From Paracoccaceae bacterium (GTDB lineage Bacteria; Pseudomonadota; Alphaproteobacteria; Rhodobacterales; Rhodobacteraceae): a stretch of DNA of 64,000 nucleotides. Positions within the stretch are counted from its first letter, which is position 1. Each line of letters opens with the position of its first letter. The position numbers and the translations under genes were made by a program. The notes beneath the pieces were generated by a model that was given only the letters and a program-made list of their open reading frames with translations, had not been told where the DNA came from and ran no database searches. Of this stretch, positions 1-11,734 are shown piece by piece. The stretch spans positions 1 to 64,000 of the forward strand of contig CACOXV010000004.1 in the NCBI GenBank assembly GCA_902631295.1, given 5' to 3'.

Positions 1-890
1 GGGCCCTTGCTAATGCAGTCAGAAGAGCGAGGGCAGGTCTGAACGATGAAAAGCAGCCTCTGGGTTCTTTTTTATTTTTAGGCCCCACCGGCGTTGGTAA
101 AACAGAGCTTACAAAAGCTGTAGCAGAATTTTTGTTTGACGACGATACCGCCATGGTACGTGTCGATATGTCAGAGTATATGGAGAAACATTCTGTATCA
201 AGATTGATTGGAGCTCCCCCTGGCTATGTAGGATATGATGAAGGGGGTGTGTTGACAGAGGCAGTTCGGCGAAGACCATATCAGGTTGTACTTTTTGATG
301 AAGTGGAAAAGGCTCATCCAGATGTTTTCAACCTATTACTGCAGGTCTTAGATGACGGTATTTTGACAGATGGTCAGGGGCGAACCGTAGATTTCAAGCA
401 GACAATAATTATCCTGACTTCGAACTTGGGTGCACAAGCTTTAAATGATCCTGCCGTTAGTGGAAACAATGAAACAGGAAAACAAGGTATTATGGATGCG
501 GTGCGAGCACACTTTAAACCCGAATTTCTCAACAGGCTCGATGAAATCATTATTTTTAATCGGTTGGCAAAAGAGCATATGTCTAAAATTGTAGATATTC
601 AATTAAATGTACTTCAGGATCGGATGTCGTCACTCAATTTCAGAATCGATTTAGGGATGGGTGCCAGAGATTGGATTGCGGACAAAGGTTATGACCCAGT
701 ATACGGTGCAAGGCCCTTAAAACGTGTTATTCAAACTAATATACAAAATCCTATCGCTGAATTGATTCTCGCTGGAAAGCTCTCTGAAGGAGAAGTAATA
801 AAGATTACGGACGGGCCGGAAGGTTTGCTGGTAGGTGACTATCCATCAGTAAAACCTGATGGAATTCCAGGATCGGTAGTTTTGCATTAA
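1..890 (+). CDS. clpB: ClpB disaggregase, C-terminal part (5' end outside window)
   Basis: This is the C-terminal third of the ATP-dependent protein disaggregase ClpB, which works with DnaK to rescue aggregated proteins in the cytoplasm. The frame is open from base 3. It shows the second AAA+ module: Walker [10 protein letters not shown] just upstream of base 132, the pore-loop region [13 protein letters not shown], Walker [15 protein letters not shown], sensor 1 ILTSN, and sensor 2 in [10 protein letters not shown] near the end. The C-terminal small domain is complete and the stop is TAA at 888-890. The upstream part lies outside the window, so promoter and N-domain cannot be judged. An AT-rich gap with a possible terminator separates it from the rRNA operon. 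The identification is secure. Confidence 0.97.
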   Translation, partial: ALANAVRRARAGLNDEKQPLGSFLFLGPTGVGKTELTKAVAEFLFDDDTAMVRVDMSEYMEKHSVSRLIGAPPGYVGYDEGGVLTEAVRRRPYQVVLFDEVEKAHPDVFNLLLQVLDDGILTDGQGRTVDFKQTIIILTSNLGAQALNDPAVSGNNETGKQGIMDAVRAHFKPEFLNRLDEIIIFNRLAKEHMSKIVDIQLNVLQDRMSSLNFRIDLGMGARDWIADKGYDPVYGARPLKRVIQTNIQNPIAELILAGKLSEGEVIKITDGPEGLLVGDYPSVKPDGIPGSVVLH

Positions 891-915
891 TGTAAAAACC
901 TTTTAACGAAGTAAG

Positions 916-948
916 TATAGTAATTAAACTTGTTTAGTCTATATTTTT
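916..948 (+). terminator. Possible rho-independent terminator after clpB
   Basis: An imperfect stem lies 26 bases past the clpB stop. TATAG (916-920) pairs with CTATA (939-943) and TTAAAC (924-929) with GTTTAG (932-937), followed at once by a five-T run (944-948). The stem is AT-rich and has an internal loop, so it is only a candidate. Confidence 0.4.
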
Positions 949-1033
949 ATAGAGAATTAACATTGAAATCACATTATGTGAAAGAAATTTTGTAAATTTT
1001 TCTTTAAAAATGGCTTTTTTGCAAAATTAGGGC

Positions 1034-1062
1034 TTGCGACTCTAATTCATTGTGTCTAGAAG
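1034..1062 (+). promoter_or_regulatory. Candidate rRNA operon promoter
   Basis: TTGCGA at 1034-1039 is followed after 17 bases by TAGAAG at 1057-1062, a plausible sigma-70 type pair about 375 bases before the 16S gene. A perfect TATAAT also occurs at 1111-1116 but without a convincing -35 element. The leader from about 1120 to 1437 contains TTGACA at 1201, which could be a second promoter or part of a leader antitermination signal. Short ORFs in this leader do not resemble proteins. Confidence 0.35.
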
Positions 1063-1437
1063 CCCCTTCACTGGGTATGTTTTTTTCATATTTAGTCGCT
1101 CGAAAAAAGGTATAATTTTGAGAGTGTTAAAACTAGATTAGAGGAGCGGTTCGATGCCTGATTATTTTGGCGCGGTCGTTTTTTTTGTCTGGAACGATAT
1201 TTGACATTGATGAAACACTGAAGAGATATGCGGGCAGTTTGGTTCGTTGATCGATGGATCAGCCTTTGCATATCGCGCTACTAGGATGTAAATCCGATAA
1301 TGTAGTGTCAGCTTCACTGTTTGTAGGCTTTCGGTATCTTTTGATACTGATGCAACAAACAGTTTTGATTGGTTTGAACAGCCAATCAAGTGATGTGCAG
1401 AGGTTCGAACGTCAAGGACAGCATAGTGATATGCTTT

Positions 1438-2907
<1,470 letters not shown>

Positions 2908-3033
2908 GACCCTAGTTGGCAAATTCGTTTGTCACATGGGTTACTTAGCAGAAGCAGCAAACAAAGCTGCATATTTTGAGCCAGACTGTCCTTATATCTC
3001 TTCAGAATTACATCAGACCTGCCGGTCTGGACT

Positions 3034-3110
<77 letters not shown>

Positions 3111-3155
3111 AAAGATCATGGATCTCCAAATAGTACCATGACACCATTGTAATAT

Positions 3156-3231
3156 GGGGCCTTAGCTCAGCTGGGAGAGCGCCTGATTTGCATTCAGGAG
3201 GTCAGGAGTTCGATCCTCCTAGGCTCCACCA
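3156..3231 (+). tRNA. tRNA-Ala (TGC)
   Basis: A 76-nt cloverleaf downstream of tRNA-Ile in the 16S-23S spacer. The acceptor 5' strand is GGGGCCT and the 3' end AGGCTCCACCA includes the encoded CCA. The anticodon TGC is at 3189-3191 and the T-arm reads GAGTTCGATCCTC. A second alanine tRNA (GGC) at 46813 has an identical acceptor stem. Confidence 0.98.
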
Positions 3232-3234
3232 TTA

Positions 3235-3280
3235 CCAATTTGAGTGCTAAGCAGTAACTACTGCTTAGCCGTCCAATTGG
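3235..3280 (+). other. Spacer hairpin between tRNA-Ala and 23S
   Basis: GCTAAGCAGT (3246-3255) and ACTGCTTAGC (3260-3269) form a perfect 10-bp stem with an AACT loop. CCAATT (3235-3240) can pair with AATTGG (3275-3280) to extend it. It starts four bases after the tRNA-Ala CCA. It probably helps precursor-rRNA processing or folding, which is inferred from position only. The rest of the spacer to 3583 contains no gene. Confidence 0.55.
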
Positions 3281-3583
3281 GCGATTTTGACATCGTGAAG
3301 AGAGATACAAATATAGCTTTGTTTGGAGTATACTTGTGAGTAAACTCCTCATTTAGTGAAACACTTTTGTGTGGACAGCTAATTCACAATGGTCTTTTCC
3401 TCGACCGTGTATTGGTTTGCTTTTTGAAACCGACAAAGTTATCCAAGTCAAATACACTAACCAAGCATTTTTCAGATACTCTGAAACAAATGCGGGAAAG
3501 TAATAAATTATGACTTTTGACCAGAAAAGTGGAACCTCCGAACCAGCGGTTCCTTTCAGCTAGTCTGACTTTTTCTGGATCAA

Positions 3584-6414
<2,831 letters not shown>

Positions 6415-6485
6415 GATTCAGAAATAGTCAGATTAAAATTTGTATCTCTCAATCACGTACAATTGGTGTACGTTGCATTTTATTC

Positions 6486-6603
6486 GGTTTGGTGGCTATA
6501 GCACAAGTGAAACACCCGGTCCCTTCCCGAACCCGGCCGTTAAGCACTGTTGCGCTGATGGTACTGCATCTTAAGGTGTGGGAGAGTAAGTCACCGCCAA
6601 ACC
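6486..6603 (+). rRNA. rrf: 5S ribosomal RNA
   Basis: About 118 nt. The terminal helix is formed by GGTTTGGTGG (6486-6495) and CCGCCAAACC (6594-6603). The conserved CCCGAACCCGGCCGTTAAGC block is in the 5' half. The gene is bracketed by an 11-bp perfect extension, TGCATTTTATT (6474-6484) with AATAAAATGCA (6605-6615), interrupted only by a base on each side. This would make one long precursor helix, probably an RNase processing substrate. A small hairpin CGTAC/GTACG (6456-6472) precedes it. Confidence 0.96.
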
Positions 6604-6632
6604 TAATAAAATGCAATAAAAACAACCTCTGT

Positions 6633-6709
<77 letters not shown>

Positions 6710-6734
6710 ATCATTTAAAATTAATAAGTTCGCT

Positions 6735-6762
6735 AGGGTATTATAAACTTTCCCTGTTTTTT
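6735..6762 (+). terminator. Weak terminator candidate after the rRNA operon
   Basis: AGGG (6735-6738) can pair with CCCT (6752-6755), followed by GTTTTTT to 6762. The stem is only four pairs around a 13-base loop, so support is weak. The T-run and the place 25 bases after tRNA-fMet are the main arguments. Confidence 0.3.
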
Positions 6763-6787
6763 CAGAGTTTACCTTCTCTTTTTTTAT

Positions 6788-6898
6788 TTAAAATACTCCA
6801 GATACCTGTACTAAGTTAACAAGTCCGCATCTGTTTATCGGCAAACTTCGATGAAAATGCATCATAAATATACAAACAACAAGTAGTGCAATTTCCAT
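6788..6898 (-). CDS. Candidate 36-residue membrane microprotein
   Basis: This short ORF reads from ATG at 6898-6896 to TAA at 6790-6788. It begins MEIALLVVCIFMMHF, a stretch long and hydrophobic enough for a short membrane segment, and continues with a basic then mixed tail ending SGVF. An almost ideal ribosome binding site, AAAGGAGA, sits seven bases before the ATG, which is unusual for a random ORF in an AT-rich gap. I recognise no family. It lies between tRNA-fMet and a pseudogene, in a region that seems to be decaying, so it could be a chance ORF or the remnant of a longer gene. Confidence 0.35.
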   Translation of the reverse strand: MEIALLVVCIFMMHFHRSLPINRCGLVNLVQVSGVF

Positions 6899-7013
6899 TT
6901 TACAATCTCCTTTAGCAATCTTTACCCTAATATAAATTGTCAGCAAAGCTAGATAGTAAAGCTTAGCTTATGCAGATATATGCTATTTATTGCTTCTATA
7001 GTATTGAATGTTT

Positions 7014-7289
7014 TTACAAGATATTGGCCTGAGATTGCAGGCTGCCTCGCCTATCTTCGTCCAAGGTGAAGACTTGCGAAACAACTTGGTCTGAGATGTC
7101 CTCTAGCTCTTTTCGTTTCTGCGGGTCACAAACAAAGATTTTTGGAGAAGCATCTTTGATGAAATACGAGATTTCATCTTTCCTGTAATCTGTATTTAAT
7201 GATAGAACAATACCTCCTGCTTGGTTCAAAAAGCATGCGTCGTTATTAGCATGCTTAGCTATTAGATTATCATATAAAAGATTAAGCAT
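7014..7289 (-). pseudogene. Remnant of a malonyl-CoA synthetase-like acyl-CoA ligase
   Basis: The 91-residue reading frame is the extreme N-terminus of an AMP-forming acyl-CoA ligase, most like malonyl-CoA synthetase (MatB). It starts LNLLYDNLIAKHANNDACFL, matching the family opening, then jumps from GGIVLS straight to LNTDYRKDEISYFIKDA and PKIFVCDP, which in intact MatB lie about 50-60 residues further on. It stops after DEDRRGSLQSQANIL. A full ligase is about 500 residues and has the P-loop, the adenylate-forming core and the C-terminal lid. All are missing. No ribosome binding site precedes the ATG. This is an internally deleted and 3'-truncated relic. The gap 7290-7544 shows nothing else. 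Confidence 0.75.
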
Positions 7290-7544
7290 GTATCAAAATT
7301 TTAATCTCTTTACTTTGTTAATAATATTTCAAGTCACATAATGTTAATTTAAAATATGCTCTAGTTGTTTAATACTATTGTCTGTTGACGAAAAGTTCCA
7401 AATTTTGGATTGTGTTTGCCGGATTAAAAAAAATGTAAAAGAGTTCGCTATTATATTAAACATATTACTTTACGTTATTTTCAACATATATGGAAATTTA
7501 GTTATTGGCTTGCTACGTTCTTGTAAGTCACAGGAGGGAGTAAA

Positions 7545-7898
7545 ATGGATCAGACTTTAAGAGCATCTATTCAAACAAGTACGTTCTACTATTTTATGAT
7601 AGTAATGGTGCTTACTACAATTTCGCAATTATCTACAATGATGGTTATTGTATTTGCTGAAATTGACGGAAAAGAGAGCGTCGTCGCCGCATCAGTCATT
7701 GGACCATGTTTGCTTGGAGCTTTCGGGATTATACGCTTGCTCACAAATATGACACACTTAATCAATGATATGGATGATAAAATGAAAAGCACAAATTACG
7801 GGAATGCTATGCAGTCAATTCCATTTCCAATTTTAAAAATATTTTTTGCGCTTATTTTTGTTATTGTCGCCGTAATCCAATTAAGTGCTATATATTGA
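7545..7898 (+). CDS. Small membrane protein of unknown function
   Basis: 117 residues with three likely membrane segments: about residues 14-36 (YYFMIVMVLTTISQLSTMMVIVF), 45-65 and 95-115. A short charged loop, NDMDDKMKS, lies between the second and third. A strong ribosome binding site, CAGGAGGGAG, precedes the ATG and supports translation. I do not recognise the family. It lies 58 bases upstream of the desaturase on the same strand. A 5-bp stem AGTGT/ACACT (7915-7929) followed by T-rich sequence lies between them, so the two may or may not be cotranscribed. Confidence 0.7.
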   Translation: MDQTLRASIQTSTFYYFMIVMVLTTISQLSTMMVIVFAEIDGKESVVAASVIGPCLLGAFGIIRLLTNMTHLINDMDDKMKSTNYGNAMQSIPFPILKIFFALIFVIVAVIQLSAIY

Positions 7899-7956
7899 AA
7901 TCTAATGTTCGCTGAGTGTTAGCTACACTGTTATTTATTTTTAAGGGTTATTTTTA

Positions 7957-9015
7957 ATGATTCGTGATTATAGCTTATTGGGCCCTTCTGCTAAGGATGC
8001 CGAAGAGAAGGGATTAGCTGCCGCAAAATGGTATCATAGCGATATCTCTAGGGAAGATATGAAAGAGCTTATGCAGCGGAGAGACCTGCCTGCTATTAAA
8101 GATACTTTGGTATATTACCTTTTACTTTTATCATCAGCATTATTTGGTGTTTTGCTCTGGGATACCCTTTATTGTATTCCATTTTGGTTACTTTATTCTT
8201 TGTTGTATACTGCAGGTGCTGATAGTAGGTGGCACGAGGCTGGTCACAGAACTGCATTTAAAACTCAGTGGATGAATAATTTTGTTTATCAAATCGCTTG
8301 TTTTATGCTTTTTCGAAACCCTATTTTATGGCGATGGAGTCACTCAAGACATCATACGGATACAATCATTGTAGGCCGTGATGCTGAAATTGTAACTATG
8401 AGGCCACCAGATCTTTTCAAAGTAGCTTTATTGTTTTTTGGCATGCACACCTTTGAGGGTTTGAAAGCTACTTTCCGTCATGCAGTGAAAGGGTTAAATG
8501 ACGAAGAGCGGGAATTTACCCCCCCTCAATACGTGGATGCAGCACAGAAGATAGCAAGAGTGTGGATTTTAATTGTGACTTGTGTGGTGTTTTTAGCATT
8601 CATCACAAAGTCTATCTTGCCGCTAATGCTCGTAGGTTTTGGCCCGGCTATTTTAGGTTCTTGGCATCTCATTATGACGGGTTTGCTTCAACATACTGGT
8701 TTGGCAGATAATGTACTTGACCATAGGCTGAACACTCGGACAGTATATATGAACCCCTTCAGTAGATTTATATATTGGAATATGAATTATCATGTAGAGC
8801 ATCATATGTTTCCTATGGTTCCCTATTATAATCTACCGCGATTGCATCAATTGATTAAGCATGATTTGCCCGAACCAAATCATGGTTTTATAGATGGATT
8901 GAGAGAGGTATTTTATGCTCTAAGAAGGCAGTTAAGTGATCCTGAGTATCGGATCAATAGAGAACTTCCAACGACTGCAAAGCCCTACAATCATCATTTA
9001 TCTGATGCGGTTTAG
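7957..9015 (+). CDS. Membrane di-iron fatty acid desaturase family protein
   Basis: 352 residues. The three histidine boxes of the integral-membrane desaturase/hydroxylase superfamily are clear: HEAGH at 93-97, HSRHH at 129-133 and HVEHH at 279-283. These bind a di-iron centre that uses O2 and electrons from a ferredoxin or cytochrome b5-type donor. Hydrophobic stretches at about 52-85, 108-120, 200-240 and around 265 fit four or more membrane segments. The substrate may be an acyl lipid, but relatives also act on other hydrocarbons or headgroups, and no electron donor is encoded beside it. It runs convergently to the ribokinase of the sugar island. Confidence 0.88.
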   Translation: MIRDYSLLGPSAKDAEEKGLAAAKWYHSDISREDMKELMQRRDLPAIKDTLVYYLLLLSSALFGVLLWDTLYCIPFWLLYSLLYTAGADSRWHEAGHRTAFKTQWMNNFVYQIACFMLFRNPILWRWSHSRHHTDTIIVGRDAEIVTMRPPDLFKVALLFFGMHTFEGLKATFRHAVKGLNDEEREFTPPQYVDAAQKIARVWILIVTCVVFLAFITKSILPLMLVGFGPAILGSWHLIMTGLLQHTGLADNVLDHRLNTRTVYMNPFSRFIYWNMNYHVEHHMFPMVPYYNLPRLHQLIKHDLPEPNHGFIDGLREVFYALRRQLSDPEYRINRELPTTAKPYNHHLSDAV

Positions 9016-9050
9016 TCTAAACGCTCATAGTGTGATATCTATGTTTAGAC
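9015..9050. terminator. Inverted repeat between convergent genes
   Basis: GTCTAAAC (9015-9022) and GTTTAGAC (9043-9050) are perfect 8-base inverted repeats, with CATAG (9026-9030) and CTATG (9039-9043) allowing inner pairing. The repeat sits exactly between the convergent desaturase and ribokinase stops. No T-run follows on either strand, so a bidirectional terminator is likely but not certain. Confidence 0.5.
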
Positions 9051-9056
9051 ACTGCA

Positions 9057-9977
9057 TTACTTAAGCAGTGCTTCTATTTCATGTCTGTCGGGCATTGATG
9101 GCGCCGTGCCTTGCCGTGTTACTGAAATGCTCGCTGTTGCGCATGCAAAACGAAGAGCTTTATCAATTGGCATTTGTTCTGCTAAAGCTACAGAAAGTCC
9201 CCCGTTAAATGCGTCTCCAGCACCAGTTGTTTCAACTATAGGCCCAACCTTATATGATGGTTGATGGATTACTTGGTCATTATCCTTGAACAGTGCACCT
9301 TGTTCCCCAAGAGTAATCACCGCTGCTTTAGCACCTTTTTCAAGTAAATTACCTGCTGCAATTTCCGCATCATTAATAGATTTTACAGGTATTCCGGTAA
9401 TCTGTTCTGCTTCTATTTCGTTTGGTGTAACGAAATCGCATAGTTTTAGAATATTTTCTCCTAATCGCTGGGCAGGAGCAGGATTTAATATGGTAATTGC
9501 GCCCCCTTCTTTTGCGAAAGAAAGTGCTGTATCCGCAGCATCAAGTGATTGCTCAAGTTGGGTCATAAATACCCGAGATCCCTGGATTAGTTCTTTATTA
9601 GCAAGTATATCGTCGTCATTTATACTTGCAGCTGCTCCAGGACTAACGATAATAGCATTATCCCCAGTTTCGTCCTCTATGAATATATACGCTGCCCCAG
9701 TATAGCTATCAGAATACTGTGTCACGTGCGGTGTTATGCCTGATTTTTCCCAAAGACTTAAGGCCATATTAGCAAAATCGTCTTTTCCAAGTCGTGAAAT
9801 AAAATGTACATTGCCCCCGGCCAAAGCAGCCGCGACAGCTTGGTTGGATCCTTTGCCTCCTGGTCCAAGTGAGAATTCATTTCCAATTATTGTCTCACCT
9901 ATCTTAGGTTGGCGTGATGCGCGGTATGCTGTATCCGCGACAAAGACTCCAAGAATTACAATATCTTTATTTGACAT
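9057..9977 (-). CDS. rbsK: Ribokinase (PfkB family)
   Basis: 306 residues. This is a PfkB-family sugar kinase that most resembles ribokinase, which phosphorylates D-ribose at O5 with ATP. The first signature is GPGGKGSNQAVAAA (about residues 37-50). The second is ETTGAGDAFNGG near 250, whose Asp is the catalytic base. I chose the ATG at 9977; the 16 extra upstream residues (FYATKGCH and following) are not family-like. It is the last gene of a minus-strand unit ATPase - FucU-like - kinase, five bases after the mutarotase stop. A FucU or RbsD partner beside a ribokinase fits pentose or deoxyhexose use. The exact sugar is uncertain. Confidence 0.85.
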   Translation of the reverse strand: MSNKDIVILGVFVADTAYRASRQPKIGETIIGNEFSLGPGGKGSNQAVAAALAGGNVHFISRLGKDDFANMALSLWEKSGITPHVTQYSDSYTGAAYIFIEDETGDNAIIVSPGAAASINDDDILANKELIQGSRVFMTQLEQSLDAADTALSFAKEGGAITILNPAPAQRLGENILKLCDFVTPNEIEAEQITGIPVKSINDAEIAAGNLLEKGAKAAVITLGEQGALFKDNDQVIHQPSYKVGPIVETTGAGDAFNGGLSVALAEQMPIDKALRFACATASISVTRQGTAPSMPDRHEIEALLK

Positions 9978-9982
9978 TTCAA

Positions 9983-10435
9983 TCACTCTTCTGGTGGTAT
10001 GACACCCTTTCGTAGCATAAAACACCCATAAAACCGTCTTTCGCCAGTCTGTATGACAGCATAACTGGTTTTCGCGAAATCATAAAAAGCAAAGCGCTCA
10101 ATTGAAATCATTGATCTATTCTGCTCATCATTTTTTATAATTAATTGTTGCACTTCTTCTTGGACAGGAGGAAGAGTGTTCGGTTCACCCACGAGCTCCA
10201 TTCTACCAGCAAAATCATCAACAAATGTGTCCAAAGGCATAACCGAGAGTATAGCCTCTATTGCCTCTGCGGCACTTAAATTTTCCATCCTTAAAAGTTC
10301 ACCATAAACTGTGGATCGTGATATTGAGTCCGAGGGGAAATTCGTATCGGCTATTATTAGAACGTCGCCATGCCCCATTAACCGAAGTGCATGTAGAACT
10401 TCGGCGTTCAATCTATTATCTATTCCTTTAAGCAT
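9983..10435 (-). CDS. fucU: FucU/RbsD-family sugar mutarotase
   Basis: 150 residues, typical for the family. It begins MLKGIDNRLNAEVLHALRLM followed by GHGD, the conserved N-terminal block whose His interconverts sugar anomers. It ends with FYDFAKTSYAVIQTGE and YGCFMLRKGVI, the C-terminal FucU signature. FucU converts alpha- and beta-L-fucose and can act on ribose, while RbsD handles D-ribose. The C-terminal block favours FucU. A good ribosome binding site AAGGAGG precedes the ATG. It lies between the ABC ATPase and the ribokinase, consistent with uptake followed by anomer equilibration. Confidence 0.85.
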   Translation of the reverse strand: MLKGIDNRLNAEVLHALRLMGHGDVLIIADTNFPSDSISRSTVYGELLRMENLSAAEAIEAILSVMPLDTFVDDFAGRMELVGEPNTLPPVQEEVQQLIIKNDEQNRSMISIERFAFYDFAKTSYAVIQTGERRFYGCFMLRKGVIPPEE

Positions 10436-10459
10436 TAGCGGCCTCCTTAAATAAAAGGT

Positions 10460-11527
10460 TTAAGTTATACTATGTCCTTTTTCTGAATCAAATATGTGCA
10501 TATTTTCAGGACTCACAGTTAAATGAAGTATTTCTCCCACTGTAAAAGTTCGTCGTTCACGCGAAACTAGTGTTATCTCCGATCCTACGTCATCTCGAAA
10601 CACAACATGCGTTTCTGGGCCAGTTGGTTCTATTACAGAAGTTGTTGCAGTTATCCCCGAGTCAGTGATCATTAAGTTTTCTGGGCGAACGCCTATTTTA
10701 ATTTTCTGACCAGCGGAAAGATGTTTTGTTTCTTTTAGTATAAGGGTACCACCTTTAAGACGTGCAACTAATTTATTTTCATGTACTTCAACATTTCCAC
10801 TAAAAAAATTCATGGCTGGGGATCCAATGAAACCCGCTACAAACTGATTTGCAGGATTATCGTAAAGGTCTAACGGAGAGCCGATTTGTTCGATAACACC
10901 GTTTTGTAAAACAACAATTTTATCAGCCATTGTCATCGCTTCAATTTGATCATGCGTTACGTAAATAGTTGTTGTCTTTAAGCGTTGGTGCAGTTCTCTT
11001 ATTTCTGTTCGCATTTGCACGCGAAGTTTTGCATCTAGATTAGAAAGTGGTTCGTCAAAAAGAAAAACTTGCGGATCTCGCACAATTGCTCTCCCCATCG
11101 CTACACGCTGGCGTTGGCCACCAGATAAAGCTCTTGGATACCTATCTAAATATGGGATTAGTCCCAAAATTTCTGCTGCCCTCTGAACCCTATCTTCAAT
11201 ATCATTTTTTGATAATCCCTTCATTCTTAGGGAGAAAGAAATATTGCCACGCACGGTTTTATGGGGGTACAATGCGTAGTTTTGAAAAACCATAGCAATG
11301 TCGCGTTCGGCTGGAGGTAGATTGTTAACTAAGCGCTCGTTAATATGTATCGTCCCACCACTTATGCTTTCTAAACCTGCGATCATTCTCAATAATGTGG
11401 ATTTCCCACACCCTGAGGGCCCAACTAAGACTACAAATTCACCGTCGTGTATATCAATGTTTAAGCCATGTAGAACTTGCAGGTCATCATAGGATTTTTT
11501 TAAATCGCGAACTGTAACCTCTGCCAT
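10460..11527 (-). CDS. Sugar ABC transporter ATPase (MalK/UgpC type)
   Basis: 355 residues, cytoplasmic motor subunit of a CUT1-type sugar importer. It shows Walker [10 protein letters not shown] (about 37-45), the Q-loop in [14 protein letters not shown], signature [17 protein letters not shown], Walker [14 protein letters not shown] and switch His in [10 protein letters not shown]. The C-terminal OB/TOBE domain contains IGVRPENL. It is divergent from the binding-protein/permease unit at 11735 and most likely powers it, sharing the 207-bp intergenic control region. It leads the minus-strand unit ending in the ribokinase. Confidence 0.93.
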   Translation of the reverse strand: MAEVTVRDLKKSYDDLQVLHGLNIDIHDGEFVVLVGPSGCGKSTLLRMIAGLESISGGTIHINERLVNNLPPAERDIAMVFQNYALYPHKTVRGNISFSLRMKGLSKNDIEDRVQRAAEILGLIPYLDRYPRALSGGQRQRVAMGRAIVRDPQVFLFDEPLSNLDAKLRVQMRTEIRELHQRLKTTTIYVTHDQIEAMTMADKIVVLQNGVIEQIGSPLDLYDNPANQFVAGFIGSPAMNFFSGNVEVHENKLVARLKGGTLILKETKHLSAGQKIKIGVRPENLMITDSGITATTSVIEPTGPETHVVFRDDVGSEITLVSRERRTFTVGEILHLTVSPENMHIFDSEKGHSIT

Positions 11528-11601
11528 GCTACCTTAACCTTCTAATATTTTTCTCCTCACAGTTAATATTAAATTTTACGCCTGTCTATCACTTTAGAAT
11601 A

Positions 11602-11613
11602 CTAACATGTTAG
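11602..11613. promoter_or_regulatory. Perfect palindrome in the ABC-transporter intergenic region
   Basis: CTAACATGTTAG is a perfect 12-bp palindrome midway between the divergent ATPase and binding-protein genes. It lies just before TTGACT (11618-11623), a possible -35 element. It is a candidate operator that could control both directions, but no regulator gene remains nearby to confirm it. Confidence 0.35.
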
Positions 11614-11734
11614 AAGCTTGACTTGTTAAGCGGTCACTGAGAAACTGTTGTTGTCAGTATTCAAGAGAATCTGTTTTGGATGATTTTGGGATTTTTACTG
11701 AGTTACTTATTAGAGATATATGGGAGGTAGATCT

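Noticed and set aside
7378-7560. 60-codon plus-strand ORF
   Set aside because: No ATG, no ribosome binding site, no family resemblance, and it overlaps the better-supported gene at 7545.
9286-9705. 139-codon plus-strand ORF
   Set aside because: Antisense shadow of the ribokinase gene, whose frame has clear PfkB motifs.
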